A stretch of DNA of 23,761 nucleotides from an uncultured Actinomycetes bacterium (GCA_903925705.1 CAIYGJ010000018.1:1-23761), one strand, 5' to 3'. Counted from the stretch's first letter, positions 8,396 to 16,753 are shown. Notes: generated by a model from the sequence alone, not told the origin. Numbers and translations are program-made.

Positions 8396-9157
8396 ATGAG
8401 CGTTGCAATTCGAGTAATCCCATGCCTTGATGTCGATGCTGGTCGAGTTGTTAAAGGCGTCAACTTTGAGAATCTAAATGATGCTGGAGATCCAGTTGAA
8501 TTAGCGCGGCGATACGGAAACTCGGGCGCAGATGAACTTGTGTTCCTTGATATCAAAGCATCGAGTTCCAATCGCGAAACAACTTACGAGATGATTCGCA
8601 AAACTGCTGAAGAACTGTTTATTCCACTTACCGTCGGTGGTGGTGTTAGAACTGTTTCTGACGTTGATCAATTGCTTCGTGCCGGTGCTGACAAAGTTGG
8701 AATCAACACTGCAGGAATTGCTAACCCGGAACTGATTTCGGACTCGGCAAAACGGTTTGGTGATCAGTGCATTGTTATCTCAGTTGACGTGCGACGTAAT
8801 CAAGACTCACCAAGTGGCTTTGAAGCAACAACCCATGGTGGCCGAAACAGCAGCGGTCGCGACGCCTTGGAATGGATTATTGAGGCAGCCGAGCGGGGTG
8901 CTGGTGAAGTCCTACTTAATTCAATGGATGCCGACGGCACCAAGAATGGCTATGACCTTGAATTGATTTCTGCAGTCCGCGCGAAGGTCGAAATTCCAGT
9001 AATTGCGAGCGGCGGCGCTGGCAAGCTTTCAGATTTTGCTCCGGCAGTCAAAGCGGGGGCAAATGCAGTACTTGCCGCGAGTGTTTTTCACTTTAATGAA
9101 ATTTCAATTCAAGAAGTAAAGGCTAAACTCGCTGGAAGCGGGGAAGTTGTTCGCTAG
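8396..9157 (+). CDS. hisF: Imidazole glycerol phosphate synthase, cyclase subunit
   Basis: Uses ammonia from HisH and PRFAR to form imidazole glycerol phosphate and AICAR, inside a (beta/alpha)8 barrel of 253 residues. The catalytic aspartates are D12 in IPCLDVDAGRVVKG and D131 in VISVDVRR. Phosphate-binding motifs LTVGGGVR and VIASGGAGK are present, as is LLNSMDADGTKNGYD. The gene starts 3 nt after the priA stop. Many actinobacteria carry an inositol-monophosphatase-like gene (impA/hisN) between these two; here there is no room for one. A 50-nt gap with a putative promoter separates it from hisI. Confidence 0.97.
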   Translation: MSVAIRVIPCLDVDAGRVVKGVNFENLNDAGDPVELARRYGNSGADELVFLDIKASSSNRETTYEMIRKTAEELFIPLTVGGGVRTVSDVDQLLRAGADKVGINTAGIANPELISDSAKRFGDQCIVISVDVRRNQDSPSGFEATTHGGRNSSGRDALEWIIEAAERGAGEVLLNSMDADGTKNGYDLELISAVRAKVEIPVIASGGAGKLSDFAPAVKAGANAVLAASVFHFNEISIQEVKAKLAGSGEVVR

Positions 9158-9171
9158 TATCGCTCGCTAAT

Positions 9172-9207
9172 TTCGACTACTTTGTTTAATCAAGGCACAA
9201 TAGAGGC
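9172..9207 (+). promoter_or_regulatory. Putative internal promoter with leaderless start for hisI-trpE
   Basis: In the 50-nt hisF-hisI gap, TTCGAC (9172-9177) and CACAAT (9196-9201) are separated by 18 nt. The -10 ends 6 nt before the hisI ATG. The only purine run, GAGG at 9203-9206, is one base from the ATG and too close to act as a ribosome binding site. A leaderless transcript starting at or next to the ATG is plausible. It would also drive trpE. Confidence 0.4.
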
Positions 9208-9585
9208 ATGGAGAGTTCGCCTTTTGTTGAAACCTTAGTTTTCAATGACCAAGGGCTGATTCCTGTTGTTGTGCAACAAGTTGATACCAGGGAAGTCTTG
9301 ATGGTTGCCTGGATGAATTCCGACACCGTAAATCAAACTCTGCAAACTGGCAAAGCCACATACTGGAGCCGCAGCCGATCGGAAGTTTGGATCAAGGGCG
9401 CAACATCTGGTAATCACCAACGCGTCATTTCTCTTGCAAAAGATTGTGACAGCGACACTTTGCTGCTGACCGTCGATCAATCAGGGCCTGCTTGCCACAC
9501 TGGTAGCCGAACTTGTTTTGATGAATCAGTTACCCACCCCGAGTTATTTGATGAGTCAAAAACTAATCCCAAGGGTTCAGGATGA
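9208..9585 (+). CDS. hisI: Phosphoribosyl-AMP cyclohydrolase
   Basis: Opens the purine ring of phosphoribosyl-AMP to give ProFAR. This is the monofunctional form of 125 residues, without a fused HisE pyrophosphohydrolase. Motifs include REVLMVAWMN, the DCDSDTLLLTV metal-binding aspartates and GPACHTGSRTCF with its zinc cysteines; an earlier cysteine ligand is the C of DCDSD. HisE must be encoded elsewhere. The ATG has no usable ribosome binding site. The stop overlaps the trpE start (ATGA), so histidine and tryptophan genes are physically coupled here. Confidence 0.95.
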   Translation: MESSPFVETLVFNDQGLIPVVVQQVDTREVLMVAWMNSDTVNQTLQTGKATYWSRSRSEVWIKGATSGNHQRVISLAKDCDSDTLLLTVDQSGPACHTGSRTCFDESVTHPELFDESKTNPKGSG

Positions 9586-11135
9586 CAACTCCAAACCTCG
9601 AGTCCTTTCGTAATTTGGCGCAAACTCGACGGGTAATTCCAGTTTTCCGAAAAGTACTGGCAGATGGGGAAACCGCACTTGGTCTTTATCGAAAACTTGC
9701 AGACGAACGCGCCGGCACATTCCTACTTGAATCTGCCGAGCATGGCAGATCCTGGTCTCGCTACTCATTCGTTGGAGTGGCAAGTTCAGCAATGCTTTCA
9801 GAACGAAATGGCCAGGCAGCTTGGTCTGGAAAAGTTCCACAAGGCGTACCAGCTACCGGCGATCCAATCAAAGCATTGCGGGAAACTTTAGATGTACTTT
9901 TCACGCCAGGAGTTAACGAAGGAATTACCGACGAAGAACTGCCGCCGCTCACAGGTGGTGTTGTCGGTTACTTGGGATATGACATAGTCCGCCGCCTTGA
10001 GAAGTTACCAAATCAAACCGAAGACGTTCTTGAGTTGCCAGAGCTGGCAATGCTGGTTGCAACTGACTTAGCGGTTTTGGATCACAAAGATGGAACTGTC
10101 ACTCTGATTGCTAATGCAATCAATTACGACAACTCTGATGAACGCGTTGACGAGGCTTGGTTTGATGCTGAACAAAGACTTGATGCCATGGAATTAGCCC
10201 TAGGTGGTCAAGCCCCATCGAGCGCCGCCAGTTTTGATCGCACTGCAAAGGCAGAATTTACCCGAGAGACATCTGGTGCTGAATATCAAGAATCTGTGAG
10301 AATCGCACAAGAGCGAATCCGAGCAGGGGACGCATTTCAAATTGTGTTGAGCCAAAGATTTGCCACGAAATGCCAAGCCTCCGCACTTGATGTTTATCGA
10401 GTGTTGCGCGCAACTAATCCAAGTCCCTACATGTTCCTATTTCGAATCCCAGAATTAACTGGTCCAGGCCAAGAGCTCGGGACCAAAGTTGCCTTCGATG
10501 TTGTTGGCTCAAGTCCTGAAGCACTGGTGACGCTTAGAAATGGTGAAGCCATGCTTCATCCAATCGCCGGTACTAGGCCTCGGGGCGACACACCACAAAT
10601 CGATGACTCTAATGCAGCAGACCTACTTGCAGATAAGAAAGAGCGTGCAGAACACTTAATGCTTGTTGACCTTGGCAGAAATGATTTAGGTCGGGTTTGC
10701 TTGCCAGGCTCTGTTGAAGTAACCGATTTCATGAGCATTGAAAAATATAGTCATGTGATGCATATAGTTTCTACGGTTATTGGAAAAATTGACCCCGCTG
10801 TTAGTGCCTTTGATCTGGTTGCTGCGACATTCCCAGCAGGCACACTTTCTGGTGCACCAAAGCCAATGGCGATGACAATTATTGAAGAGCTGGAAAAATC
10901 AAAACGTGGCGTCTACGGCGGATGTGTTGGATATTTCGATTTTGCGGGCAATATTGACACAGCAATTGCGATTCGTTCTACGGTAATCAAGAATTCAATT
11001 GCGTATGTTCAGGCAGGCGCAGGTGTTGTTGCTGACTCAGTTCCAGAAAGTGAAGATGCTGAATGTCAAGCAAAAGCAATGGCCGTCTTAAATGCAGTTG
11101 CTGTAGCTAATTCCTTGGTGAGTAACCAAACATGA
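9582..11135 (+). CDS. trpE: Anthranilate synthase component I
   Basis: Converts chorismate and ammonia to anthranilate, the first step of tryptophan synthesis. The 517-residue product fits the family. LLES at 48-51 matches the N-terminal tryptophan-binding motif, so feedback inhibition by Trp is likely. The chorismate-binding domain shows FQIVLSQRF, NPSPYMFLF, GSSPEALV, PIAGTRPRG, DLGRNDLGRV and the late FPAGTLSGAPK and GCVGYFDF motifs. The glutaminase subunit TrpG is not in this window. Aminodeoxychorismate synthase (PabB) is the main alternative, rejected because of the LLES motif and the trp context. It overlaps both hisI and the following membrane gene by 4 nt. Confidence 0.96.
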   Translation: MTTPNLESFRNLAQTRRVIPVFRKVLADGETALGLYRKLADERAGTFLLESAEHGRSWSRYSFVGVASSAMLSERNGQAAWSGKVPQGVPATGDPIKALRETLDVLFTPGVNEGITDEELPPLTGGVVGYLGYDIVRRLEKLPNQTEDVLELPELAMLVATDLAVLDHKDGTVTLIANAINYDNSDERVDEAWFDAEQRLDAMELALGGQAPSSAASFDRTAKAEFTRETSGAEYQESVRIAQERIRAGDAFQIVLSQRFATKCQASALDVYRVLRATNPSPYMFLFRIPELTGPGQELGTKVAFDVVGSSPEALVTLRNGEAMLHPIAGTRPRGDTPQIDDSNAADLLADKKERAEHLMLVDLGRNDLGRVCLPGSVEVTDFMSIEKYSHVMHIVSTVIGKIDPAVSAFDLVAATFPAGTLSGAPKPMAMTIIEELEKSKRGVYGGCVGYFDFAGNIDTAIAIRSTVIKNSIAYVQAGAGVVADSVPESEDAECQAKAMAVLNAVAVANSLVSNQT

Positions 11136-11704
11136 AATTGACGCTGCGAAACTTGATTGCTCTGGAGCTAATTTGCTCAGTAATTGCTCTAATTGCTCTA
11201 GGTCGGCCATGGGTAGCTGCAACGTATACAGAAACCGGATTTCCCTCGGTTAGTTTGAGTTTGAGTGCGAATCAACTGAATTCCTCACTAAATGGACTCG
11301 CTCTTGCTTCAATTGCCTCCGCGCTTGGCGCGATAGCAACTCGCGGAGTTTTCCGCCGAGTGGTTGGCTTAGCTATTTTTTGCTTAGGCGCTGGGCTAGT
11401 GTCGATCACTATTAACTTAATGAACAACTTAGATAAATTTGTCGGATTGGAATTCGAACAAGCGATAGGGCGGCAAGTCTCTGGCTGGACCGCCGAAACT
11501 TCACATTACAACTGGGTTTTCATACCAGCTGGGTGCGTTGTGGCGCTATGTGGTTTAGCAATTGCAGTGAAATCATTTGATTCTGGAATGTCAAAACGTT
11601 ATGAACGAAATTCATCGGTCGATACCGAACTGACTCCTTGGCAAGCCCTGGATCAGGGAATCGACCCAACAATCCAAAGCCCTGTCGGCCAACAGTTAGA
11701 CTAG
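11132..11704 (+). CDS. Trp biosynthesis-associated membrane protein (Trp_oprn_chp family)
   Basis: Integral membrane protein of 190 residues and unknown function. Hydropathy by eye gives four transmembrane segments, at about 8-28, 53-72, 76-97 and 127-147. A roughly 30-residue loop between the first two contains Ser-rich sequence, and the C-terminal tail is polar. The tail motif PWQALDQGIDPT is characteristic of the family found next to trpE in actinobacteria (Rv1610-like). Its ATG overlaps the trpE stop (ATGA), so it is translationally coupled to anthranilate synthase. No catalytic motif is visible. Roles in Trp transport or in anchoring the pathway are guesses only. Confidence 0.85.
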   Translation: MKLTLRNLIALELICSVIALIALGRPWVAATYTETGFPSVSLSLSANQLNSSLNGLALASIASALGAIATRGVFRRVVGLAIFCLGAGLVSITINLMNNLDKFVGLEFEQAIGRQVSGWTAETSHYNWVFIPAGCVVALCGLAIAVKSFDSGMSKRYERNSSVDTELTPWQALDQGIDPTIQSPVGQQLD

Positions 11705-11730
11705 GCAAAGCATCGCTTAAAGGAGAACCA

Positions 11731-11934
11731 ATGTCAGACGCACACGCAGATCACGGTCACACGGTTGCGGCATGGGTGGCTGTGGGTATTGCCATGGTTG
11801 CATTCCTGGTTGGTTGCATCGGCGTAGTTATCGCATCTCCGATGGTGTTCTGGATCGGCATCGCGTTGCTCCCAGTTGCCGGTATCGCGGGCAAGATCCT
11901 AGGTCTTATGGGCTACGGCAAGCAGAAGCACTAA
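11731..11934 (+). CDS. HGxxPAAW-like small membrane protein
   Basis: A 67-residue protein of unknown function with a His-rich start, then HGHTVAAW at residues 8-15 and two predicted membrane segments at about 13-33 and 38-57, ending in a basic GYGKQKH tail. It matches the small HGxxPAAW family that sits between trpE and trpC in many actinobacteria, but valine replaces the motif proline. I chose ATG 11731 because AGGAG at 11721-11725 lies 5 nt upstream; a longer in-frame reading from 11638 would overlap the preceding gene. The ribosome binding site is among the strongest in the window, suggesting the small protein is well translated. Confidence 0.82.
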   Translation: MSDAHADHGHTVAAWVAVGIAMVAFLVGCIGVVIASPMVFWIGIALLPVAGIAGKILGLMGYGKQKH

Positions 11935-12006
11935 GCGGTTTTTAAAATTTTGTAACAGGATGCAGTTTCGGCCCAGAGCGCCGCTCATCCAAAAGAAAGG
12001 CACATC

Positions 12007-12825
12007 ATGACTTCTGTTCTGGATTCAATCATCCAGGGAGTTAAAGAAGATCTTGCGGTGCGAAAAACATCAGTCTCCCTCAGTGAATTAAAAGCAAACG
12101 TGGATCAAGTTCCGCGCGCATTGCCAGCCGCAGACTTACTTTTAAAGAATCCGTTCAGTGTCATCTCTGAAGTAAAGCGAGCGAGCCCAAGCAAAGGACA
12201 CTTATCGGATATCCCAGATCCGGCGTTACTGGCACTTGAATACCAAACTGGCGGCGCGCAGGTGATTAGCGTTCTTACCGAAGAACGTAAATTTAGTGGC
12301 AGCCTTGCTGACCTTGATGCAGTTCGACGTAAAGTTTCAATTCCAATTCTGCGAAAAGATTTCATGGTTGACGAATACCAAGTGTGGGAAGCGCGGGCAC
12401 ACGGCGCTGATGTGATTTTGCTAATTGTTGCTGGGTTATCTGATGGCCAACTTGTGGAACTATATGATCTAGCAACTGAACTTGGAATGTCTGTTTTAGT
12501 TGAGATTCACGATGAGTCCGAATTGGACCGAGCACTTGCAATTAATCCAAAACTCCTAGGTGTGAATGCCCGCAACCTTAAGACTCTGGAAGTCAGCCTG
12601 GATGTGTGTCACCACTTAATTCCACAAATCCCAGATCAAGTTCTAGCAATTGCCGAATCTGGAATTTCAAGCACTGATCAAGTGGAAGCCTTAGTTTTAA
12701 GTGGCGCCAGAGCGGTATTAGTTGGCGAAGCCTTAGTCACAGGTGGTACTCCAGCCAAAACTGTCGCAGAATGGACTCAGGCGGGAATTCGGGCTCGCGA
12801 AAAATTCTTATTGAATCGTTCTTAG
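12007..12825 (+). CDS. trpC: Indole-3-glycerol phosphate synthase
   Basis: Closes the indole ring by decarboxylating the anthranilate ribulotide (CdRP). The product is a 272-residue (beta/alpha)8 barrel without a fused TrpF domain. Catalytic residues are in place: E55 and K57 in ISEVKRASPSKG, the general-acid lysine K117 in ILRKDFMVDEYQV, the Glu of LVEIHDE, the Asn of GVNARNLKT and the Glu-Ser of IAESGIS. The start follows a 72-nt gap with GAAAGG at 11995-12000. The PRA isomerase step before it must come from elsewhere; PriA is the obvious candidate. trpB follows after 10 nt. Confidence 0.97.
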   Translation: MTSVLDSIIQGVKEDLAVRKTSVSLSELKANVDQVPRALPAADLLLKNPFSVISEVKRASPSKGHLSDIPDPALLALEYQTGGAQVISVLTEERKFSGSLADLDAVRRKVSIPILRKDFMVDEYQVWEARAHGADVILLIVAGLSDGQLVELYDLATELGMSVLVEIHDESELDRALAINPKLLGVNARNLKTLEVSLDVCHHLIPQIPDQVLAIAESGISSTDQVEALVLSGARAVLVGEALVTGGTPAKTVAEWTQAGIRAREKFLLNRS

Positions 12826-12835
12826 GACTGGCAAA

Positions 12836-14044
12836 ATGACAGCAAATGATGTTGTGTCGGTGCCAGACCTGCGCGGGCACTTCGGCAAATTCGGTGGAAG
12901 ATTTGTACCTGAAGCTTTGATGGCAGCTCTTGATGAACTTGATGAAGCATTTCGCAAAGCAATGGTTGACCCAGGCTTCTTGAAGCAACTTCGCGAACTA
13001 CAGATTAATTACACTGGTCGTCCTAGCCCGATCACCGAGGCTAAGAGATTTGCTGAACATGCTGGTGGCGCAACGATCTTGCTAAAGCGCGAAGACTTAA
13101 ATCACACTGGCTCTCACAAGATAAACAACGTTTTAGGGCAAGGCTTACTTACTCAGCGAATGGGTAAGACGCGAGTTATCGCAGAAACCGGCGCCGGCCA
13201 ACATGGCGTGGCAACTGCAACTGTGGCTGCACTCCTTGGTCTTGAGTGCGTTGTTTACATGGGAGAAGAAGACACAAAGCGACAAGCACTTAACGTTGCG
13301 CGAATGAAGTTACTTGGCGCAACTGTTGTGCCGGTTACTATTGGCAGTCGAACCCTTAAAGATGCAATCAATGAAGCCATGCGCGACTGGGTAGCAAACG
13401 TTGAAACCACCCATTACATGCTTGGCACAGTTGCCGGCCCGGCTCCATTTCCAGAAATGGTTCGAGACTTTCATCGAATAATCGGTGATGAATCCCGTGA
13501 GCAAATGCTTAGTCGATACGGGCGTCTGCCAGATGTGGTTGCAGCCTGCGTTGGCGGAGGCTCAAACGCGATTGGTATTTTCACAGCATTTATCGGCGAT
13601 GCAAACGTGCGTCTACTTGGGCTTGAAGCTGGTGGCGATGGCATTGAAACCGGTCGCCATGCATCAACAATCGTTGGGGGAGCAGTCGGAGTCCTTCATG
13701 GCGCTCGCTCCTACATCATGCAAGATGATGATGGCCAAACAATTGAAAGCCACTCCATTTCTGCTGGCCTGGATTACCCAAGCGTTGGTCCAGAGCACGC
13801 ATATCTTGCAGATATCGGTCGCGCCGAATATCGCTCGGTCACTGACGTTGAAGCCATGAATGCGTTCAAGCTACTTTGCGAAACCGAGGGAATTATTCCG
13901 GCAATTGAAACCGCCCACGCCTTGGCTGGAGCAATTGAAATTGGCAAGGAACTTGGCGAGGGCGCGATTATCCTGATCAACCTTTCGGGTCGTGGCGATA
14001 AAGATGTTGAGACTGCTGCCAAATATTTTGGAATTGATTTATGA
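12836..14044 (+). CDS. trpB: Tryptophan synthase beta chain
   Basis: PLP enzyme that joins indole and serine to form tryptophan, working as an alpha2-beta2 complex with TrpA. The 402-residue product is TrpB1-type. The Schiff-base lysine is K95 in NHTGSHKINNVLGQ. AETGAGQHGVATAT carries the catalytic-loop glutamate, CVGGGSNAIGIF the phosphate-binding glycines, and LSGRGDKD the C-terminal motif. The start has AGGA at 12824-12827 overlapping the trpC stop region. The stop overlaps the trpA ATG by 4 nt, as expected for 1:1 subunit production. Confidence 0.98.
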   Translation: MTANDVVSVPDLRGHFGKFGGRFVPEALMAALDELDEAFRKAMVDPGFLKQLRELQINYTGRPSPITEAKRFAEHAGGATILLKREDLNHTGSHKINNVLGQGLLTQRMGKTRVIAETGAGQHGVATATVAALLGLECVVYMGEEDTKRQALNVARMKLLGATVVPVTIGSRTLKDAINEAMRDWVANVETTHYMLGTVAGPAPFPEMVRDFHRIIGDESREQMLSRYGRLPDVVAACVGGGSNAIGIFTAFIGDANVRLLGLEAGGDGIETGRHASTIVGGAVGVLHGARSYIMQDDDGQTIESHSISAGLDYPSVGPEHAYLADIGRAEYRSVTDVEAMNAFKLLCETEGIIPAIETAHALAGAIEIGKELGEGAIILINLSGRGDKDVETAAKYFGIDL

Positions 14045-14820
14045 GTTTGCTGCACGACGCATTTGCGCGCGCTAAATCTGAAAATCGTGCAGCTCTGATT
14101 GCGTACTTGCCAGCTGGATATCCAACCGAAGATGGTGCCGTCGAATGCATTGCGGCCATGGTCGAGGGCGGCGTTGACATAGTTGAGATTGGCTTCCCAT
14201 ATAGCGATCCAGTTATGGACGGTCCCACAATTCAAGATGCAGTTAACATTTCACTTACTGGTGGAACCAAGTCCGCAACAGTAATCAATACCGTGAAGCG
14301 CGTTGCCGACCTTGGTGTTCCCGCCCTAGTTATGTCTTACTGGAATCCAATTGAACGTTACGGCGTGGATTCTTTTGCCAATGATTTTCATGCAGCCGGT
14401 GGTGTCGGAGTTATAACTCCTGACCTGACACCAGAAGAAGCCGACGATTGGATCGCGGCAACTGATTCAAATGAAGTGGATCGCGTCTTCTTAGTTGCAC
14501 TATCGAGTTCGGATGAACGAATTGCAAAAGTAGCAAACGCGACAACTGGGTTTATTTACGCGGGGGCCGTAATGGGCGTGACAGGTGCACGTACCTCTGT
14601 TTCTGATGCTATTGAAGGCCTAGTCGCCAAAGTGCGCCGCCATAGCGAACTCCCTGTGGCTGTCGGTCTTGGTGTTTCCACCCCAGAGCAGGCACATGAA
14701 ATAGCCCAATATGCAGATGGCGTGATCGTAGGAAGTGCATTTGTAACCGCAATTAAAAATGACGGCCCAGCTGGCGCCAAGGCTTTAGCACAGGCGTTGT
14801 CCAAAGGTTTAGCCCGCTAA
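14041..14820 (+). CDS. trpA: Tryptophan synthase alpha chain
   Basis: Cleaves indole-3-glycerol phosphate to indole and glyceraldehyde 3-phosphate and channels indole to TrpB. The 259-residue product is normal length. Catalytic E49 and D60 fall at the canonical numbers in VEIGFPYSDPVMDGP. The flexible loop motif GVTGARTSVSD and the phosphate-binding VGLGVSTPEQ are also present. It is the last trp gene here. Two small hairpins follow within 41 nt of the stop, then a promoter-like region for the next gene. Confidence 0.98.
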   Translation: MSLLHDAFARAKSENRAALIAYLPAGYPTEDGAVECIAAMVEGGVDIVEIGFPYSDPVMDGPTIQDAVNISLTGGTKSATVINTVKRVADLGVPALVMSYWNPIERYGVDSFANDFHAAGGVGVITPDLTPEEADDWIAATDSNEVDRVFLVALSSSDERIAKVANATTGFIYAGAVMGVTGARTSVSDAIEGLVAKVRRHSELPVAVGLGVSTPEQAHEIAQYADGVIVGSAFVTAIKNDGPAGAKALAQALSKGLAR

Positions 14821-14823
14821 AAC

Positions 14824-14861
14824 TGCCAAGTAATGGCAAGTATTGGCACTTGATAAAGTGC
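14824..14861 (+). terminator. Two small hairpins after trpA, possible trp operon end
   Basis: TGCCA (14824-14828) and TGGCA (14834-14838) enclose a 5-nt loop. Then GCACTT (14846-14851) and AAGTGC (14856-14861) form a perfect 6-bp stem with a GATA loop. No T-tract follows, so this is not a canonical intrinsic terminator; actinobacterial terminators often lack one. Confidence 0.35.
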
Positions 14862-14868
14862 GACATAA

Positions 14869-14897
14869 TTGAGGCAACGTAAGTTCTTACTTATAAA
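14869..14897 (+). promoter_or_regulatory. Putative promoter for the DsbA-like gene and lgt
   Basis: TTGAGG (14869-14874) and TATAAA (14892-14897) are separated by 17 nt, close to the housekeeping sigma consensus. The expected start near 14904 leaves a short leader containing GGAG (14912-14915). The spacer holds a small dyad, GTAAG-TT-CTTAC, at 14879-14890, which could be an operator or chance. Confidence 0.5.
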
Positions 14898-14920
14898 CAG
14901 ACTTATTTAATGGAGTGTTT

Positions 14921-15730
14921 GTGTCACAAGAAAACATGAGTGCCAAAGCCGCAAAAGCCGCCGCCGCAGCGGCCCGCCAGGATGCTGCAGTTATTGAGCA
15001 AAAGCGTCAGCGAAAGATTCGTTTAATCGGCGGCTTAGTGGTTGTTGTGGTGATGGCTGCATTAATTGCAATTCCGGCGTTATCAAAAAAAGATGCAGTT
15101 GTGCCGTCTGATTCCGCACTTCCAACCGGTGTTACAAGTGACACCTATGGCGTAAAAGTTGGATCAGCTTGGACTGCAACCGGATCCGACAAGATCCCAG
15201 TCCTTCAAATCTGGGAAGACTTCCAATGTCCAGCTTGCGCTCGATTCGAGGAAGCATCTGGGGCTGCGCTGCAAGGATTAATCTCCGACGGCAAAGTGCG
15301 CGTTGAATATCGACCAACAATTTTCTTGGATAAGAATTTGATGTCATCAAATACTGCTGCTGGTAACCCAAATTCTTCAAAACGCGCAACGATGGGATTC
15401 GGGTGTGCAGTTGATGCAAATGCTGCAGAAAAATATCACGCTGGAGTCTTTGCGGCACAGCCAGCTGATGAAGGTGCTGGATTTCCAAATGAGACTTTGA
15501 TTTCTATTGCCGAGTCATCAGGTGTCACCGGTGATGCCCTAACTACTTTTACTGATTGTTTAACTTCAGAAAAATATGCAGGTTGGGTTGCTAAATCATT
15601 TGAGGCATTTAACTCTGAGGGAGTCACATCAACTCCATTTGGACTAATCAATGGCACTGAAGTACCTGGTGAAGTTTTATTCGATCCAGCAAAGTTAACT
15701 GCTGCGATCGAAGCTGCTTCAAAGAGCTAA
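14921..15730 (+). CDS. Membrane-anchored DsbA-like thiol:disulfide oxidoreductase
   Basis: Predicted extracytoplasmic thioredoxin-fold protein of 269 residues. An Ala/Lys/Arg-rich cytoplasmic stretch (1-34) leads to one membrane segment at about 35-54. The thioredoxin domain follows, with C103-P-A-C106 in WEDFQCPACARFEEAS and the cis-proline motif in STPFGLINGTEVPG near the C-terminus. DsbA-family proteins with an inserted helical domain (Thioredoxin_4 type) have this layout. It probably introduces or shuffles disulfides in exported proteins. I chose GTG 14921, 5 nt after GGAG; in-frame GTG 14915 and ATG 14936 are alternatives. lgt begins 16 nt downstream, so both act on the cell envelope. 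No VKOR-type partner lies in the window. Confidence 0.85.
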   Translation: MSQENMSAKAAKAAAAAARQDAAVIEQKRQRKIRLIGGLVVVVVMAALIAIPALSKKDAVVPSDSALPTGVTSDTYGVKVGSAWTATGSDKIPVLQIWEDFQCPACARFEEASGAALQGLISDGKVRVEYRPTIFLDKNLMSSNTAAGNPNSSKRATMGFGCAVDANAAEKYHAGVFAAQPADEGAGFPNETLISIAESSGVTGDALTTFTDCLTSEKYAGWVAKSFEAFNSEGVTSTPFGLINGTEVPGEVLFDPAKLTAAIEAASKS

Positions 15731-15746
15731 GTGACTTAGCAACTTC

Positions 15747-16736
15747 ATGAACTTCATACCAGCATTCATTCCTAGTCCGCCGCAAAGTGTCTGGCAACTA
15801 GGTCCGATTCCGCTGCGTGCTTATGCCTTCTTTATTTTGGTGGGAATTTTCGTAGCTGTTTGGCTCGGCAACAAGCGATGGATTGCGCGCGGAGGTTTGG
15901 ATGGGCAAGTTGCAGACATCGCAATGTGGGCGGTTCCGTTTGGAATAATCGGCGGGCGCCTCTATCACGTGATGACGGACTGGGAACTTTATTTCAGTGA
16001 GGGCGGCAAAGGCTTCTTGGGAGCGTTCCGAATTTGGGAAGGTGGCCTTGGAATTTGGGGCGCACTTGCCTTAGGTGGAGTCGGCGCTTGGATTGGAGCA
16101 AAACGAATCGGCGTGCCGTTTGCTCCATTTGCAGATTCCATTGCACCGGGCATTGCATTTGCCCAAGCCATCGGAAGGTTAGGCAACTGGTTTAACCAAG
16201 AACTTTTCGGTCGCCCGACGACTTTGCCTTGGGGATTAGAAATAGCAACGCCAAACCGCCCAACTGAGTTCAGTCAATTTGAAACCTTTCATCCAACTTT
16301 CCTTTACGAAGCCCTTGCCTGTGTCGCAATTGGATTTCTAATTATTTGGGCTGATAAACGCTACGTAATGGGGCATGGCCGCGTGTTTGCTCTTTACGCT
16401 GCGCTTTATTGTTCAGCTCGTGGCTTGATTGAAACCATGCGCATTGACGACGCCCACCACATTCTTGGAATTAGATTCAATGTATTTACTGCACTATTCA
16501 TCGGCGCGATGTCACTGCTGTACCTAGTTCGCTCCAGCGAGAAAAATCCTGGCCGGGAACTTATGTTCGAAGGCAAATTAGTGATTCAAGGGCAAGAACC
16601 TGAAGTAGCGGATGCGACCAAAATTGTTGTGGAAGCGAAAGTTTCCGAAAATTCAGATTCGCAATCCAATCGTTCTCCTGCAGTTCAGACAGGCGAGCCA
16701 AAGCAACGCGGTCGTAGAGCAAAACCTAAACAGTAA
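15747..16736 (+). CDS. lgt: Prolipoprotein diacylglyceryl transferase
   Basis: Multi-pass membrane enzyme that transfers diacylglycerol from phosphatidylglycerol to the lipobox cysteine of prolipoproteins. The 329-residue product shows about seven hydrophobic segments and the family motifs PIPLRAYAFF, GGRLYHV, RIWEGGLGIWG, the signature GRLGNWFNQELFG with its essential arginine, and HPTFLYE. After about residue 265 the sequence turns into a polar tail of roughly 60 residues, rich in Glu and Ser and then Lys and Arg, ending QRGRRAKPKQ. Such tails are common in actinobacterial Lgt and are probably disordered and cytoplasmic. The ATG has no clear ribosome binding site and may depend on coupling to the upstream gene. 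Confidence 0.96.
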   Translation: MNFIPAFIPSPPQSVWQLGPIPLRAYAFFILVGIFVAVWLGNKRWIARGGLDGQVADIAMWAVPFGIIGGRLYHVMTDWELYFSEGGKGFLGAFRIWEGGLGIWGALALGGVGAWIGAKRIGVPFAPFADSIAPGIAFAQAIGRLGNWFNQELFGRPTTLPWGLEIATPNRPTEFSQFETFHPTFLYEALACVAIGFLIIWADKRYVMGHGRVFALYAALYCSARGLIETMRIDDAHHILGIRFNVFTALFIGAMSLLYLVRSSEKNPGRELMFEGKLVIQGQEPEVADATKIVVEAKVSENSDSQSNRSPAVQTGEPKQRGRRAKPKQ

Positions 16737-16753
16737 CTAATTATGAATCAATC

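Noticed and set aside
11935..12006. Possible promoter or trp attenuator before trpC (TAAAAT at 11943-11948, weak CGGC/GCCG hairpin at 11969-11983)
   Set aside because: No -35 partner, no leader peptide with Trp codons and only a 4-bp stem; AT-richness alone is not enough.
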